Assembly (NCBI GenBank): GCA_036897095.1
Contig: JAYMSP010002528.1
Location: 1 to 23,747 of the forward strand
Length of the DNA stretch: 23,747 nucleotides
Direction of reading: 5' to 3'
From: Plantago elongata
Lineage: Eukaryota > Streptophyta > Magnoliopsida > Lamiales > Plantaginaceae
The notes under the pieces were generated by a model, which was given only the letters and a program-made list of their open reading frames with translations, had not been told where the DNA came from and made no database searches. Positions 10,617 through 19,821 of the stretch are shown piece after piece. The stretch's first letter is position 1; the number at the start of each line of letters is the position of its first letter. Position numbers and translations under genes: made by a program.

Positions 10617-10707
10617 TGTTAAAGTGTTCATAGCCGAGTGACAAGGTTAGAGACACCATGTAACTAAGAAGTCACGAATTTGATGCTCTGAAATGGATGA
10701 TATTCAT
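10617..10707 (+). mobile_element. Diverged tRNA-derived SINE copy
   Basis: The start TGTTAAAGTGTTCATAGCCG matches the 5' end of the SINE at 12631-12831 (TGTCAAAGCGTTTGTAGCCG). The pol III A box (TAGCCGAGTGACAAGG) is well kept, and the shared AGACACC..GTAAC and AGTCACG segments follow. The B box is badly decayed (GAATTTGATGCTC). The 8-bp word ATATTCAT occurs at 10610-10617 and 10700-10707 and might be a target-site duplication around a shortened copy, or chance in this AT-rich context. Confidence 0.6.
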
Positions 10708-10900
10708 CCTCTGTACATATATTTATTAATGCTAAGTATTTATTCGACTGAATATTATATTATAATGTTGTATAATTTGTATCTAAAATAAAGTTAATTC
10801 TCTAATATTCCCTTTATATTAATGTTGATTTCAACTTTTTTAGTGATGTAATTTGAATTGAACTTTAATATTTAACGGAGTTAATCTGTCTTTAATTTTG

Positions 10901-11041
10901 ATAATCAAATCTAAATTCAAAACTTATGCAAATGCAATGAAACTTGAAACTTGGTGGAATTACATAATCAAATCCAAATTCACAACTTATCCAAATGCAA
11001 CGAAACATGGTGGAATTACATAATCAAATCCAAATTCACAA
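10901..11041. repeat. Tandem repeat, 2.4 copies of 56-63 bp
   Basis: Units start at 10901, 10964 and 11020 with ATAATCAAATC(C/T)AAATTCA. Unit 1 carries a 7-bp internal insertion relative to unit 2, and unit 3 is partial. It is non-coding. Confidence 0.85.
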
Positions 11042-11576
11042 AAAGTTTAAATTTACAAAGTGGTGTAAAATCTATTCACTTTATGCATTAAGTTTTATCT
11101 ACATATGTAGAAGAACGAAATAAAATATTTAAACATGAAACATTTATAAGTTTATATAATACATTATGCGTATAATTGATAATAAAGTGTAACTTAACTG
11201 ATAAAACGTTTCAATGCTAATAAACAGTTCGGGGATTCGAGTAATTCTTTAGCCATTTAAAAAAAAATGATGTGTGTTTTAAAATGTTTATTTCATCCTC
11301 ATGATAAAAACGATCACTGCTAAACTTTGAAAACAATAAAAGGTTTCTAAAATAGAAAGAGAAAAAACAATTAAAAATGGTTGTACCAAGTTTGCATGTT
11401 TAAATGTGAAATGCAGACTTAATTTATATAACGGTGGAAAAGTTAAATTCTGTGTGATTGACATTTTCTTTCTTATATAGCAGTACATAGTCATTTCATT
11501 TTCATGGCCCAACATACATTGATGATGTTGCAAAAGGTAGACGAAAATGCTTAAAAATATGTTTAGTTTCATACAC
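11042..11576. other. AT-rich intergenic sequence
   Basis: No gene is supported. An open frame of about 100 codons on the minus strand (11288-11596) has no domain character and its composition follows the local AT bias. Confidence 0.45.
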
Positions 11577-12067
11577 TTGTTGGCCAAACGCATCACTAGA
11601 AGTAATCTAGGAGAGTTTCTTTCGTCAAGAATTCAATTCAAAATATTAGATTAAATAACATCTCAATTTGAACATTTGACACCAAACACAACCTTTAATT
11701 TGTGGGCATAAATGGTTGCAACGCACATGAGCACCTATAGGCAACGATCCTGATTGATTTGATGCATTGCGCCCATATCATTTGGTGTATTGATCGAATA
11801 ATTACTTCTTCTACTACTTAATTTTCAGCTATATAAATTAAAAAGTTCTAAACTAACTAGTTTAACAAGTTAATCAAATTAACTCGTTAAAAAAAAAAAG
11901 CTACATAATTAGCTACCAATTAATTATTCAAATATCAATTAACTTTTCAGTTATTTTTACTAAACATGGTTAATAAATGATAATTGGTTGGATGCGTTTT
12001 GGCCCAACAACATCCAACGCATTTTGAAGTCTGTGCATTTTTACGGGCTTGTATTGCAAAACGCATC
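11577..12067. repeat. Inverted GATGCGTTTT / AAAACGCATC motif group
   Basis: TTGTTGGCCAAACGCATCAC (11577-11596) is nearly the reverse complement of GATGCGTTTTGGCCCAACAA (11991-12010). A further exact 10-bp inverted partner, AAAACGCATC, lies at 12058-12067. GTTGGATG (11987-11994) and CATCCAAC (12011-12018) form another pair. The arrangement suggests a MITE or nested terminal inverted repeats, but no target duplication was found. Confidence 0.5.
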
Positions 12068-12621
12068 GCTTAATCATATTTTATCTCACCTCTCGGTTCA
12101 TGTATATGAAAGATACATGAAAGATGTATTTAACATTGCACTAGTACTAAATACATTATATTTTATAATAGTTTATTTTATTCTAAAATTGAGTACGAGT
12201 ATCTGCATTCTGCGCAAAGTTCAAAACTTCTTTGTTTTTGGAAATGCCTAAACATATATAACCCCAATCCTAAACATATATAAAATCTGTAATAATGAAA
12301 AAAAATGGCACTCACATTTGAAGTTAATTAACTAATTAGTTGATTAGGGTTCAATCTTGCCTAACAATCACGCTGAATCTACCCGTACAGCTACTACTTA
12401 ATAGTAGTACTACTTATTTATAGTATAATGAAATCAGATAGCTAAATACAGTATACCATCATGTCTATTTCTCATAGTCAATATAATATAGCTTAAGCTC
12501 ATGTGAGGATATATCGACATAATTTTGATGGCTGTAATTTTATCAGCATGTGTCTAATTAATAATTTGCCCAAATTAAATGAATGATAACTAGCTACGCC
12601 ATTTGCCACATAACTTTATTG
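12068..12621. other. Intergenic sequence
   Basis: No supported feature was found. The open frame at 11988-12251 runs through the inverted-motif group and lacks coding character. Confidence 0.45.
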
Positions 12622-12630
12622 ACGAGAGTT

Positions 12631-12831
12631 TTTTTTAAATTATTATTGAACATGAAATATAGCATTACAATTACAATTGTTGAACAAGACGAATTTATCA
12701 TTCAATTATAGATGCAAATCACCATCAATCTCTATTTCAGAGAATATAATCACTCATTTCGGGGAATCGAACCCGTGACCTCATGGTTACGGGGTGTCTC
12801 AGCTTGCCACTCGGCTACAAACGCTTTGACA
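12631..12831 (-). mobile_element. tRNA-derived SINE with target-site duplication
   Basis: On the minus strand the element begins TGTCAAAGCGTTTG. It has a pol III A box (TAGCCGAGTGGCAAGC) and a perfect B box (GGGTTCGATTCCC, complement near 12757-12769) about 40 nt later. A tRNA-unrelated body of about 120 nt and a short A-rich tail (AATTTAAAAAAA) follow. The 9-bp duplication ACGAGAGTT flanks it at 12622-12630 and 12832-12840. SINEs are non-coding and depend on LINE enzymes for copying. The intact boxes, tail and duplication suggest a fairly young insertion. Confidence 0.88.
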
Positions 12832-12939
12832 ACGAGAGTTAGATAATTACTTTCCTAAATTTTAATTGAGCCGTCATATTATATTTGAAATAGAGTTAAT
12901 ATTTTACGAGAATATAATAGTGAATTAAAATTAAAATCC

Positions 12940-13033
12940 AAATTGTAATACGTACGTAAGACTCAATTAAAATTGAGTATTATATTATAGGAACACTATA
13001 GATTAAATTGTAATACGTACGTAGGACTCAATT
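12940..13033. repeat. Pair of 29-bp direct repeats containing TACGTACGTA
   Basis: Copies at 12940-12968 and 13005-13033 differ at one base. Each contains AATACGTACGTA followed by GACTCAATT. The first overlaps an exact palindrome at 12961-12978 (ACTCAATT, AA, AATTGAGT). Confidence 0.85.
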
Positions 13034-14480
13034 CAAATTTTATACCAATCTAACTGTTAGGTAATTTTGTAAAATGACTGTCCTTATACTAGCCTACTAG
13101 GATATGCAACTTGTCAAAAGGTCAAATTTATTTAGATAAAGAAAACTTGTGAAAGGTCTTCGTTACTGTTTCAGTGTACATGCAAGTGCACCAATCTTCG
13201 TATATCTCCATCAAGTTTACAGTTCTTCAGCCTAATTCTTTTTGGTGTATTGAACAAGTATGAAGACTCGTTCAATATTGGTGAATAATGTAGCTTGACT
13301 AATGTCACAGCTAGAAATCTATGTCCCGTAGAAATTAATAAACGATCACAAAGTTGTGGCAGCCGCTCTGCAGAAGAACATAAAATAAAAAATAAAAAAT
13401 AAATTGTTCTGTTTAATTACAATTCACTCTGCTGAATCGAATGAAACTGAACTGAACTGAATGAAAGTAAACATTTAAGAAAAGAATTTGTGAAAATTTC
13501 TTGTAATCACATTTATATAAACAAAAGATTAACTGTTTAAAACAAAATTGTTTGCTATGCGTTTTTTTTAATGTAATTGATGTATTTTTGTATAAGATCT
13601 CCTATGCCGAATTATTGAGTTTCATTTTGTAGCTTGTATATTTCTCCTCAACAGAAATGAACTGTACATATAAATTATAACTAAGTTGAATCGAAATAGA
13701 TTTTAATTGTTGAAAATGAAACATTTGTTAGTCTTCTCATTCTAGCTATACATATTCCAGTTTTAAATAGCTTGCCTTTGCTTTGAGTTGGAGGAAATAA
13801 GTAGTAGTATTAAGTTGCCGGTTTTGAGTCCAAAATAGTAGAAAAAGTCTACATAATAAAATGGTACTTCGGTGTAATTCCAACAAGATTTTTGGTGGGA
13901 TTGAAATTCTGAATCAATTCATCCATCCACGACACACAAGCGAATACTAATTTAGGGCCAAATCGAACATCGTCTCAATTAGTTTCAACTATTGGTAAGA
14001 TTGTTTAAGAGAACCCCAAAACGAAAAGATCTGGTTTGTAAGAAACGGGAGTACGAAATGACGATCGTTGTCCACAAACGAAATAAGAAACTGTAGTGAA
14101 CATGAAAAGTTGAATATGGTAGTAGTGGATTATATTGAACTGGTATCCATCAACGGCAGAAGCAAATTTGACAAAAGGAAACACGTACGTTTTCATGTGC
14201 AAAACGAACTAAAGACTTAATTAATCCAGTAATAGTAGACTAGCCAGTAGTCTAGTTTCAAAGTAGTATAATGCTACAATACAAAGAAGTGGAAAAAATT
14301 AATTTGGTTCTAAATCTCGCTGATTTAAGGACATTTTCAGTACAAATTTTGTCTGAGGCATCAAAATGTCCACTCTCACCCCTCAGACGTGTGTATCTCA
14401 CGTAATTCATCTTCACCGTCAATATAATCGTCTTCACCTTCAATACATTCATCTTCTCTTCACCTACATCAGCCAACAAT
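13034..14480. other. Intergenic sequence without a supported gene
   Basis: Frames at 14005-14202 and 14258-14479 on the minus strand have no recognisable domain. A few A-rich simple repeats (AAATAAAAAATAAAAA near 13383) are present. Nothing else was identified. Confidence 0.45.
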
Positions 14481-14583
14481 GCGTGAAATAATCAATAGCA
14501 AGGAAAACACTCTTGAATTCTAGCGATCACCTGTCGCCGACTTTACCGCAACAAGGAATCGATCTTCCTCGCCCATCTCACCA

Positions 14584-14600
14584 TGCCTCATCTCGATCGG
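14584..14600 (+). other. Possible first-exon remnant with splice donor
   Basis: A C-rich, leader-like stretch (about 14516-14583) precedes an ATG, a six-codon opening (MPHLDR) and a strong donor, CGGTAAGAG. No second exon was found downstream before the Stowaway element. It may be a fragment of a lost or captured gene, or chance. Confidence 0.2.
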
Positions 14601-14815
14601 TAAGAGTTGTTTACTCGAATCTCAATCTCTCTGCTCGTTCTAAATCTGCAAATCTCTTCTCGTAGTATCAATTCACGAATTTTGGTGGTTTTGCTCGTCC
14701 TTTAACCTCACATTATTCTTAAATCATAATATTTGAATATTTCATAAAATTATATTGTAATACCTTAAATTTTAATTTATTATTGTATGGTCTTATTAAG
14801 TAATTTATATGTATA

Positions 14816-15046
14816 CTCCGTCTGTCCCGTACGAAGCTTCCCAAACACTTTTTGAATTCAAATAAGCAGACAGAATAATATTTTTATAAAATAATAAAAC
14901 AATAGTACTTTTTTTTATAACTGGGTGGTATGTATGAATATTCTAATGTTAAAGTTGTGCTAAGAATTGATACGAACGAAAATGGAAAGATTTAATTGAG
15001 ACAAAAAAAATGACAAAGTGGGACTCTTAGGACGGGACGGGGGAAG
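14816..15046. mobile_element. Stowaway-type (Tc1/mariner) MITE
   Basis: The left end is CTCCGTCTGTCCC (14816-14828). The right end GGGACGGGGGAAG gives CTTCCCCCGTCCC in complement, both close to the Stowaway terminal CTCCCTCCGTCCC. TA dinucleotides flank it at 14814-14815 and 15047-15048, the expected target duplication. It is 231 bp, AT-rich inside and non-coding, all typical of Stowaway elements. Confidence 0.88.
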
Positions 15047-15217
15047 TAGTTTATAAGCAATTTACGATAGCAATTGACTTTATAATACGTAAATTAATAA
15101 TGGAGTTGCATGGAGTAAGTGTTTTGTTCAGTGCATGCACCTTGTTAGACCTATTTCTGGCAGATAATTATACCCGATATTAGGGCTGTGCAACGGACGG
15201 ATACGGATCATTCCGCA

Positions 15218-15251
15218 TCCGTTTGACCGGATATCCGGTCAAACGGATGAA
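15218..15251. repeat. Perfect 34-bp palindrome in the hAT left end
   Basis: The left half CATCCGTTTGACCGGAT is followed directly by its exact reverse complement. It is part of the subterminal motif array. A shorter palindrome, GGATATCCGCGGATATCC, sits in the right arm at 16079-16096. A 20-bp direct repeat (ACGGATAAATCCGCCGGATA) occurs at 15298-15317 and 15318-15337. Confidence 0.95.
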
Positions 15252-15509
15252 AAAATAGTCCATCCGTTATCCAATCCGTTCCGAGCGGATTGAATACGGA
15301 TAAATCCGCCGGATAACGGATAAATCCGCCGGATATCCGTATCCGGTAAATTTAAAGAAAAAGAAAAGAAAATGAGAAAGGAAAAGACAGCCAGTAGTCG
15401 CTATTTGCAGAAATCTCCCATATATCCAACACGCTTATAATCACAATTATGAACAATAACAATATTCTCACTCAACTCACAAACCACTTTCAAAAGCCAG
15501 CTACAGAAA

Positions 15510-15666
15510 ATGAGGTGGAGCATTGTGGCGGCGCTACTAGTCCTTACGGCGGTGCACGGCATGTCGGCAGTGCGTTATGCCGTTGGTGACAGAGGCTGGT
15601 CTCCTGCGAGTTCGAACCTCACACTTTGGGCACAGAGCAAGCATTTCTACAATGGTGATTGGCTCT
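15510..15666 (+). pseudogene. Captured phytocyanin (lamin-like/ENODL) first exon
   Basis: This open first exon of 52 codons plus one base ends at a GTATGT donor (15667). Residues 1-20 form a signal peptide (MRWSIVAALLVLTAVHGMSA). Next come VRYAVGDRGW, the plastocyanin-like domain start, and LTLWAQSKHFYNGDWL, characteristic of the lamin-like/ENODL branch of phytocyanins, which are secreted, often GPI-anchored cell-surface proteins. The phase-1 break right after GDWL fits the intron site I recall for these genes. No second exon follows: the next ~400 nt look like intron, so the copper-site half of the domain is absent. The exon lies wholly inside the hAT element and includes 5' leader sequence. 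Read-through would give a 68-residue peptide ending at 15716. The parent gene is not in this window. Confidence 0.85.
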
Positions 15667-16075
15667 GTATGTTGCTTTCTCTACTTTCCTTTCAGATTTG
15701 TAGTTTCTTCATATGAGCCTTGGAATGAAAGTTACAATAGGCAGATCTGCAATGTCATTTCAACAAGAAGAATGAGCATTGCAATTTTCCCAGTAAGAAA
15801 CAAAGGGGTTGTTTGGTTTTTGTGGGATTTCATCGGCTAACAGTGAGGAGCAACCACCCCCGAGAAATTCCCAGCTCACTGTTGGCCTCAATTTGGCTAT
15901 GATTTTTCAGATGAGCTGAAATGGGTGAGATTTGGTTGTGTGTGAGGGTTTGAATTTATTGATGTTTTCGTTACCTGTTTGCCCAGTCCGTATTTACGCA
16001 GCTGGCGCAGCCTGCTCCATGTAGATAGTTAGGGTTAAATGTAAAATAACAAAAATACCCCTAGTCTAACTGATA
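15667..16075. other. Captured non-coding interior of the hAT element
   Basis: This is probably intron of the phytocyanin parent gene. A pyrimidine-rich CCTTTCAG at about 15688-15695 could serve as an acceptor but is only ~29 nt from the donor, too close for a plant intron. A 9-bp inverted pair AACAGTGAG/CTCACTGTT lies at 15839-15847 and 15875-15883. GGGGTTGTTTGGTTTTTGTG at about 15804 resembles the end of another hAT-type MITE. Confidence 0.45.
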
Positions 16076-16252
16076 AACGGATATCCGCGGATATCCAGCG
16101 GATTTATCCGTTTTATCCGTTCAAAACGGATGAAGGAAACCCCCATTCGCGATCCGCTCCGTTTTTTAACGGATCAATCCGTATCCGTCCGTTTTCGCGG
16201 ATAACGGACCGGATTTACGGATACGGATAAAATGAGCAGCCCTACCCGATAC

Positions 16253-16607
16253 AATGTAACAAAATCATGATTATTGATGAAGTACAGAAGCACCCCCTTC
16301 TCTATCAAGAGCGTTATCTCCAGGACATATATTGTTAATTGTTAACAAGATTTTACTATAAATTATTAAATTACGATACATAATTATTTTATGCCCCTCT
16401 TTAATAGATATGTCTAAGAGGGAATTTCCTTTTACATTATACATATTAATTAGACAAGTTATTGAGTTAAGTTCTTACTCTTGATGTGAGGAGACTTAAG
16501 ATATTATGGTTCATCACGAAAATATGAACGCAGGAAGATAAAATTAGGATGGAGATAATACTAAACTACACGCTAGTTGTTATAATCGTAGATGAGTTTC
16601 GTGTGTG
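16253..16607. other. Intergenic sequence
   Basis: Nothing is recognised between the hAT element and repeat copy B. Confidence 0.45.
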
Positions 16608-16965
16608 ATGCATTATAATTACGCATTCATATAGTAATAAATTTTGCTTCATATTGAATATTATTTATTTATTTATATAACTGTGATTTTGATTATGATA
16701 TTTAAGATATAATATACTTATGTAATGTTTGTTATAGTAATTTCAATATTGAGTGGTAAACTTGTATGCTAGCTTCCGTTTACGTAGTAATTTATCTATA
16801 TATTAACCTTCGTATTACGTCAACATTAAAATTTAGCGTGCTAGATTAGTATTTAATAATCTTATTCAGTTAATATACATTGTTAGTACACACTTGTACT
16901 GTTGAATAAACTTTGGATAGGAATATTTTTTCCGGTACAAACGGTATGATTGTATGTAGTTTATA
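16608..16965. repeat. Diverged dispersed repeat, copy B
   Basis: This is the partner of 5852-6212, in the same orientation. It keeps TTTGTTATAGTAATTT, TTAGTATTTAATAATC, AGGAATATTTTTTCCGG and TATGATTGTATG in the same order. It is non-coding. Confidence 0.55.
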
Positions 16966-17727
16966 CTGCACTATGCACTATGATTTATATTATGTCACAA
17001 AATCAGTTTACATATAATTGTTTAAAATTTTGAGTTTTGTTACCTTATTTATAAACTGAAGTACTTGGGTATGATTTAGTTTATCTTATTCATCTATTTT
17101 CATTTAGTCCCCTTTAGACATGGATCCATTTGGCAATAACTAGAACGATCAGAACATGAAGAAAGTTCAAATTAAGAAAGAGATGTCGATTTTTTCAAGT
17201 CCTTATTCGAATACAATGGTTACCACACCAACAATTATAACATCTATGAACGAGAAAACCACCCACCTCGTAGCATAGTTGGCACTATGAACACAAGTTC
17301 ATCTATAGAATGGAGAACTGTACCATTCAACACATTCAACTGTAAGAGCAAGTATGAGTCTCTAAAGCTCGTTTAAGTTGCCTTTAAAAAGTTCCTCACA
17401 GAGAATCCTCCATTTTCGATTGATGAAGACGCCGAACGTATCTGATGGTCCTACTAGGTTATATAATGGTTTTATTGAGGTCAATTAAACTACAGATGAT
17501 GTAACTCTTACAAATTCTTCTCTTCAATAACTACGGCATATAGATTTTAATTAATATGAGACATGTGAACAGGCCTGAGGAGACACAACATTTCTACTAC
17601 GGATGCGCATTTCAAAGTTCAACACATTGCGTCGATTGTTCACATGAAAAAAATTGGTACACCAACTATCCAACACTACTCCAAATCATATATTAAACCT
17701 CGTATTTGAACTACGTGCACACGGTAT
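16966..17727. other. Intergenic sequence with a possible decayed coding trace
   Basis: An ATG at 17119 opens MDPFGNN and hits a stop at once. Short open pieces with codon-like composition continue to about 17520, broken by many stops. The nature of any ancestral gene is unknown. Confidence 0.25.
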
Positions 17728-18073
17728 CCTCCATATGTGGAGTTGCCTTTCTTTTCGTTCACACAATTATCGCATAATAATATGTAAGCTGGATTTTCGG
17801 TTAACCTCCATGTGTGGAGTAGCCTTTCTTTGGATTCAAATATCTTACCGCATAAAAATATGTAAGCTGAATTTCGGTTAACCTCCATGTGTGGAGTAGC
17901 CTTTCTTTGTATTCAAATATCTTACCGCATAATAATATGTAAGCTGAATTTTTGATTAACCTCCATATGTGGAGTAGCCTTTTTTTGAATTCAAACATCT
18001 TCTCATGCAATTAATATGTTAGCTGAATTTCCTGTGAATTGGGACATCTTAATGCATAATAATATGTAAGCTG
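17728..18073. repeat. Minisatellite, 77-78 bp unit, about 4.5 copies
   Basis: Units start at 17728, 17805, 17882 and 17960 with CCTCCAT(A/G)TGTGGAG, followed by TAGCCTTTCTTT, CGCATAATAATATGTAAGC and a TTAA end. A partial fifth copy (ATGCATAATAATATGTAAGC) ends near 18073. Units 2 and 3 are nearly identical. Each unit opens with a small hairpin, CTCCA/TGGAG around a 4-nt loop. The period is not a multiple of three, so open frames running through it are incidental. Confidence 0.92.
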
Positions 18074-18735
18074 GACAGACTCATTTAACTTCCCGCTTTG
18101 ATACAATTACAAACATACATTAGAAACATGATCACTAACACGATTGCATCGGAAATATAATTATATTATGAATATTGCTCGAAAACATACTTCTTATTTT
18201 TATTTTTCGCTCAAAGCTTTTGAGAGCTTCTATAATTGAATACCGCTCATTTCGTAAAACTCGAAACAAGTATATATTTTAATAAATTATAATATTTCTA
18301 AATACTTTAAATTTTTTTTACTAAAGCTCGATAATGTTCCTTAAATAGAATAACTACCAAAGTACTTGAAACGGAGTGATTAGTGTATTTGTTGTTAATG
18401 AGGGACTACACTTGCAATTTGCCTCCAATCAAAATAAAACTAACCTAAACCAATTTACCCCAATCATAACATTTCCACAACCTTCCTTCCAAACGGACGG
18501 CGTGCGACTCCTACACCACGAACGGCATGTTAATTCCTACACCAGGAACAGCGCCAACACCGGCCGACGGTGAGCCACCTAAACGAAGACTCATTCCGTC
18601 CTTCCAAGCACGTGTTCATGTATTGTAGTACGAATCATAATTTAGAACTTAATCTACATACTATTGCATGATGATTTTTTGGACTTCCCCTACATTGATC
18701 TATTCTCAGATATCTTTGTTGGATCTACTGCTATA
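18074..18735. other. Intergenic sequence, part of it C-rich and G-poor
   Basis: 18422-18494 contains no G on the plus strand. 18500-18560 has two imperfect CCTACACCA(C/G)GAAC copies. No domain was recognised in the 65-codon frame at 18376-18573. Confidence 0.35.
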
Positions 18736-19196
18736 GTTCATTCAGTACCCATTCCACAAATCATTATTATCAATGCGATGATGAAGACCTTGAGGAGCTC
18801 GATATCTACAAGGCTATGAAGGACAAGGAGAAGGCTAATGAAGTGTATGCTGAAAGCCAGTCACGACAATACATGAGCAAGGTAAAGAAGGCCAAGTCCC
18901 AATCATCCACAGAAACATCCAACTCTGCAGCTATTGATCTGGTAAGAGAGCTTCAAATTGACACTTGTAAGGAACGAGAACGCAAAAAAACTCTTCACGA
19001 AAATTTAAAATTTGAAACAAAGAAATTTGAAGAGGCAATTGGGCATGATCCTGCTCGTTACTTCGCGGGTAATAAATATCACCGTAAAGGAGAATACAAC
19101 CGAGGCAGAATTGTAGTTATGCTACAGTTACGAGTTCAAGCTGGCATGTATGGCATGATGAAATTGACTAGTGGTCATTTCTTTGTTATGGGATGA
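18736..19196 (+). pseudogene. Degenerate charged coiled-coil coding fragment
   Basis: The frame ending at 19196 can be read back without stops past its first ATG (18816) to about 18736, giving YYQCDDEDLEELDIYKAMK ahead of it. The protein is strongly charged and helical: Glu/Lys-rich to about residue 30 after the ATG, then a KKAKSQSS linker, then KERERKKTLHENLKFETKK, a likely coiled coil. The C-terminal ~45 residues (after DPARYFAG) lose this character and may be out of frame. Acidic and basic linkers plus coiled coils of this kind occur in proteins linked to PIF/Harbinger elements and NAM-associated C-terminal domains, but the match is too vague to name. The following ~130 nt (to about 19330) look like a plant 3' UTR. 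It could be a captured or decayed gene. Confidence 0.4.
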
Positions 19197-19475
19197 ACTA
19201 TGATGATTATCGTGTGTGGATTTTCACATGTGTTGTCGAATTCTTAATTTCGACGGTTGTGCATTGTGGTATTTGCTTAATACTTTCGGATTATATATGG
19301 TTGTAACTCTGTATGAATTCATATTTACATTGTTTGTCTCGAACATTTAAAATTAGTCATCGTCTTTTTTAAAAATAAGCATGTCGTTATTTTATCGTAT
19401 ATCCAATTGATACAAATGCTAACGTGTCATACCATATCTCCACAATCGTATTCGAATACATTATTCAATTACTTA
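19197..19475. other. Possible 3' UTR, then AT-rich sequence
   Basis: T/G-rich text such as GGTTGTAACTCTGTATGAATT (around 19299-19320) resembles plant 3' UTRs. No other feature was found. Confidence 0.3.
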
Positions 19476-19598
19476 CGATTCCATTCACTAATATTTGCTT
19501 CGATTATTCTGGAATATAATTTTATTATTACAATTTACGATCCATTCACTAATATTTACTTCGATTATTCTGAAATATAATTTTATTTTTATAATTTA
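19476..19598. repeat. Tandem duplication, 62-bp unit
   Basis: Unit 1 (19476-19537) and unit 2 (19538-19598) share CCATTCACTAATATTT, CTTCGATTATTCTG and AATATAATTTTATT with a few substitutions. The second unit runs into the G-free tract. Confidence 0.88.
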
Positions 19599-19821
19599 AT
19601 CTCATTTTAATATATAAAAACATTATTCCATATACAAATACTACCAAACAACTTATTACATTATTAAACTAATCATATCATTATAACTACCTTAAATCCA
19701 ATAATTAATCAATCTAATATTCATACATATTTAATAACCAATCATTCATCTTTTACACAACCTATATAACAAATCTATAATACCCAATCCAATTACAATT
19801 CTATACCAAATACTAATTTTA
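19573..19821. other. 249-nt tract with no G on the plus strand
   Basis: There is no G between G19572 and G19822, while about 45 C residues are present. With the single G at 19822 allowed, the bias continues to 19861. The end ATACCAAACACCC (19881-19893) resembles ends of hAT-type MITEs, so this may be such an element with extreme strand asymmetry. It is non-coding. Confidence 0.8.

Larger units (their letters stand above)
15183..16244 (+). mobile_element. Non-autonomous hAT element carrying a gene fragment
   Basis: The ends are TAGGGCTG (15183-15190) and CAGCCCTA (16237-16244). Outside them CCCGATAT (15175-15182) and CCCGATAC (16245-16252) form an 8-bp target duplication with one mismatch; shifting the edge by one base gives ACCCGATA as a perfect duplication. 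An 8-bp duplication and TAGGG-type ends define hAT elements. Both subterminal regions (15190-15353 and 16076-16230) are dense in ACGGATA/TATCCGT motifs in both orientations, as expected for transposase binding sites. No transposase is encoded. The interior (about 15354-16075) is unrelated sequence that includes a phytocyanin first exon. Confidence 0.9.

Noticed and set aside
12745..12815. Functional tRNA gene
   Set aside because: The A and B boxes are tRNA-like, but the arms do not fold into a complete cloverleaf with an acceptor stem. The A-tail and target duplication identify a SINE.
15667..15695. A 29-nt intron splicing the captured phytocyanin exon to 15696 onward
   Set aside because: It is too short for a plant intron, and the joined frame meets a stop within two codons without matching phytocyanin exon 2.
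5852..16965. The two diverged repeats as LTRs of one 11-kb element
   Set aside because: They enclose an intact LBD gene and unrelated elements, lack TG..CA ends, and are too diverged from each other.
17654..18010. Open frames through 17654-18010 on both strands
   Set aside because: They are produced by the 77-bp minisatellite; the period is not a multiple of three and the peptides have no domain.
17728..18073. CRISPR-like array
   Set aside because: This is a plant genome, the units are contiguous without unique spacers, and the structure is a minisatellite. The same applies to 23378-23624.
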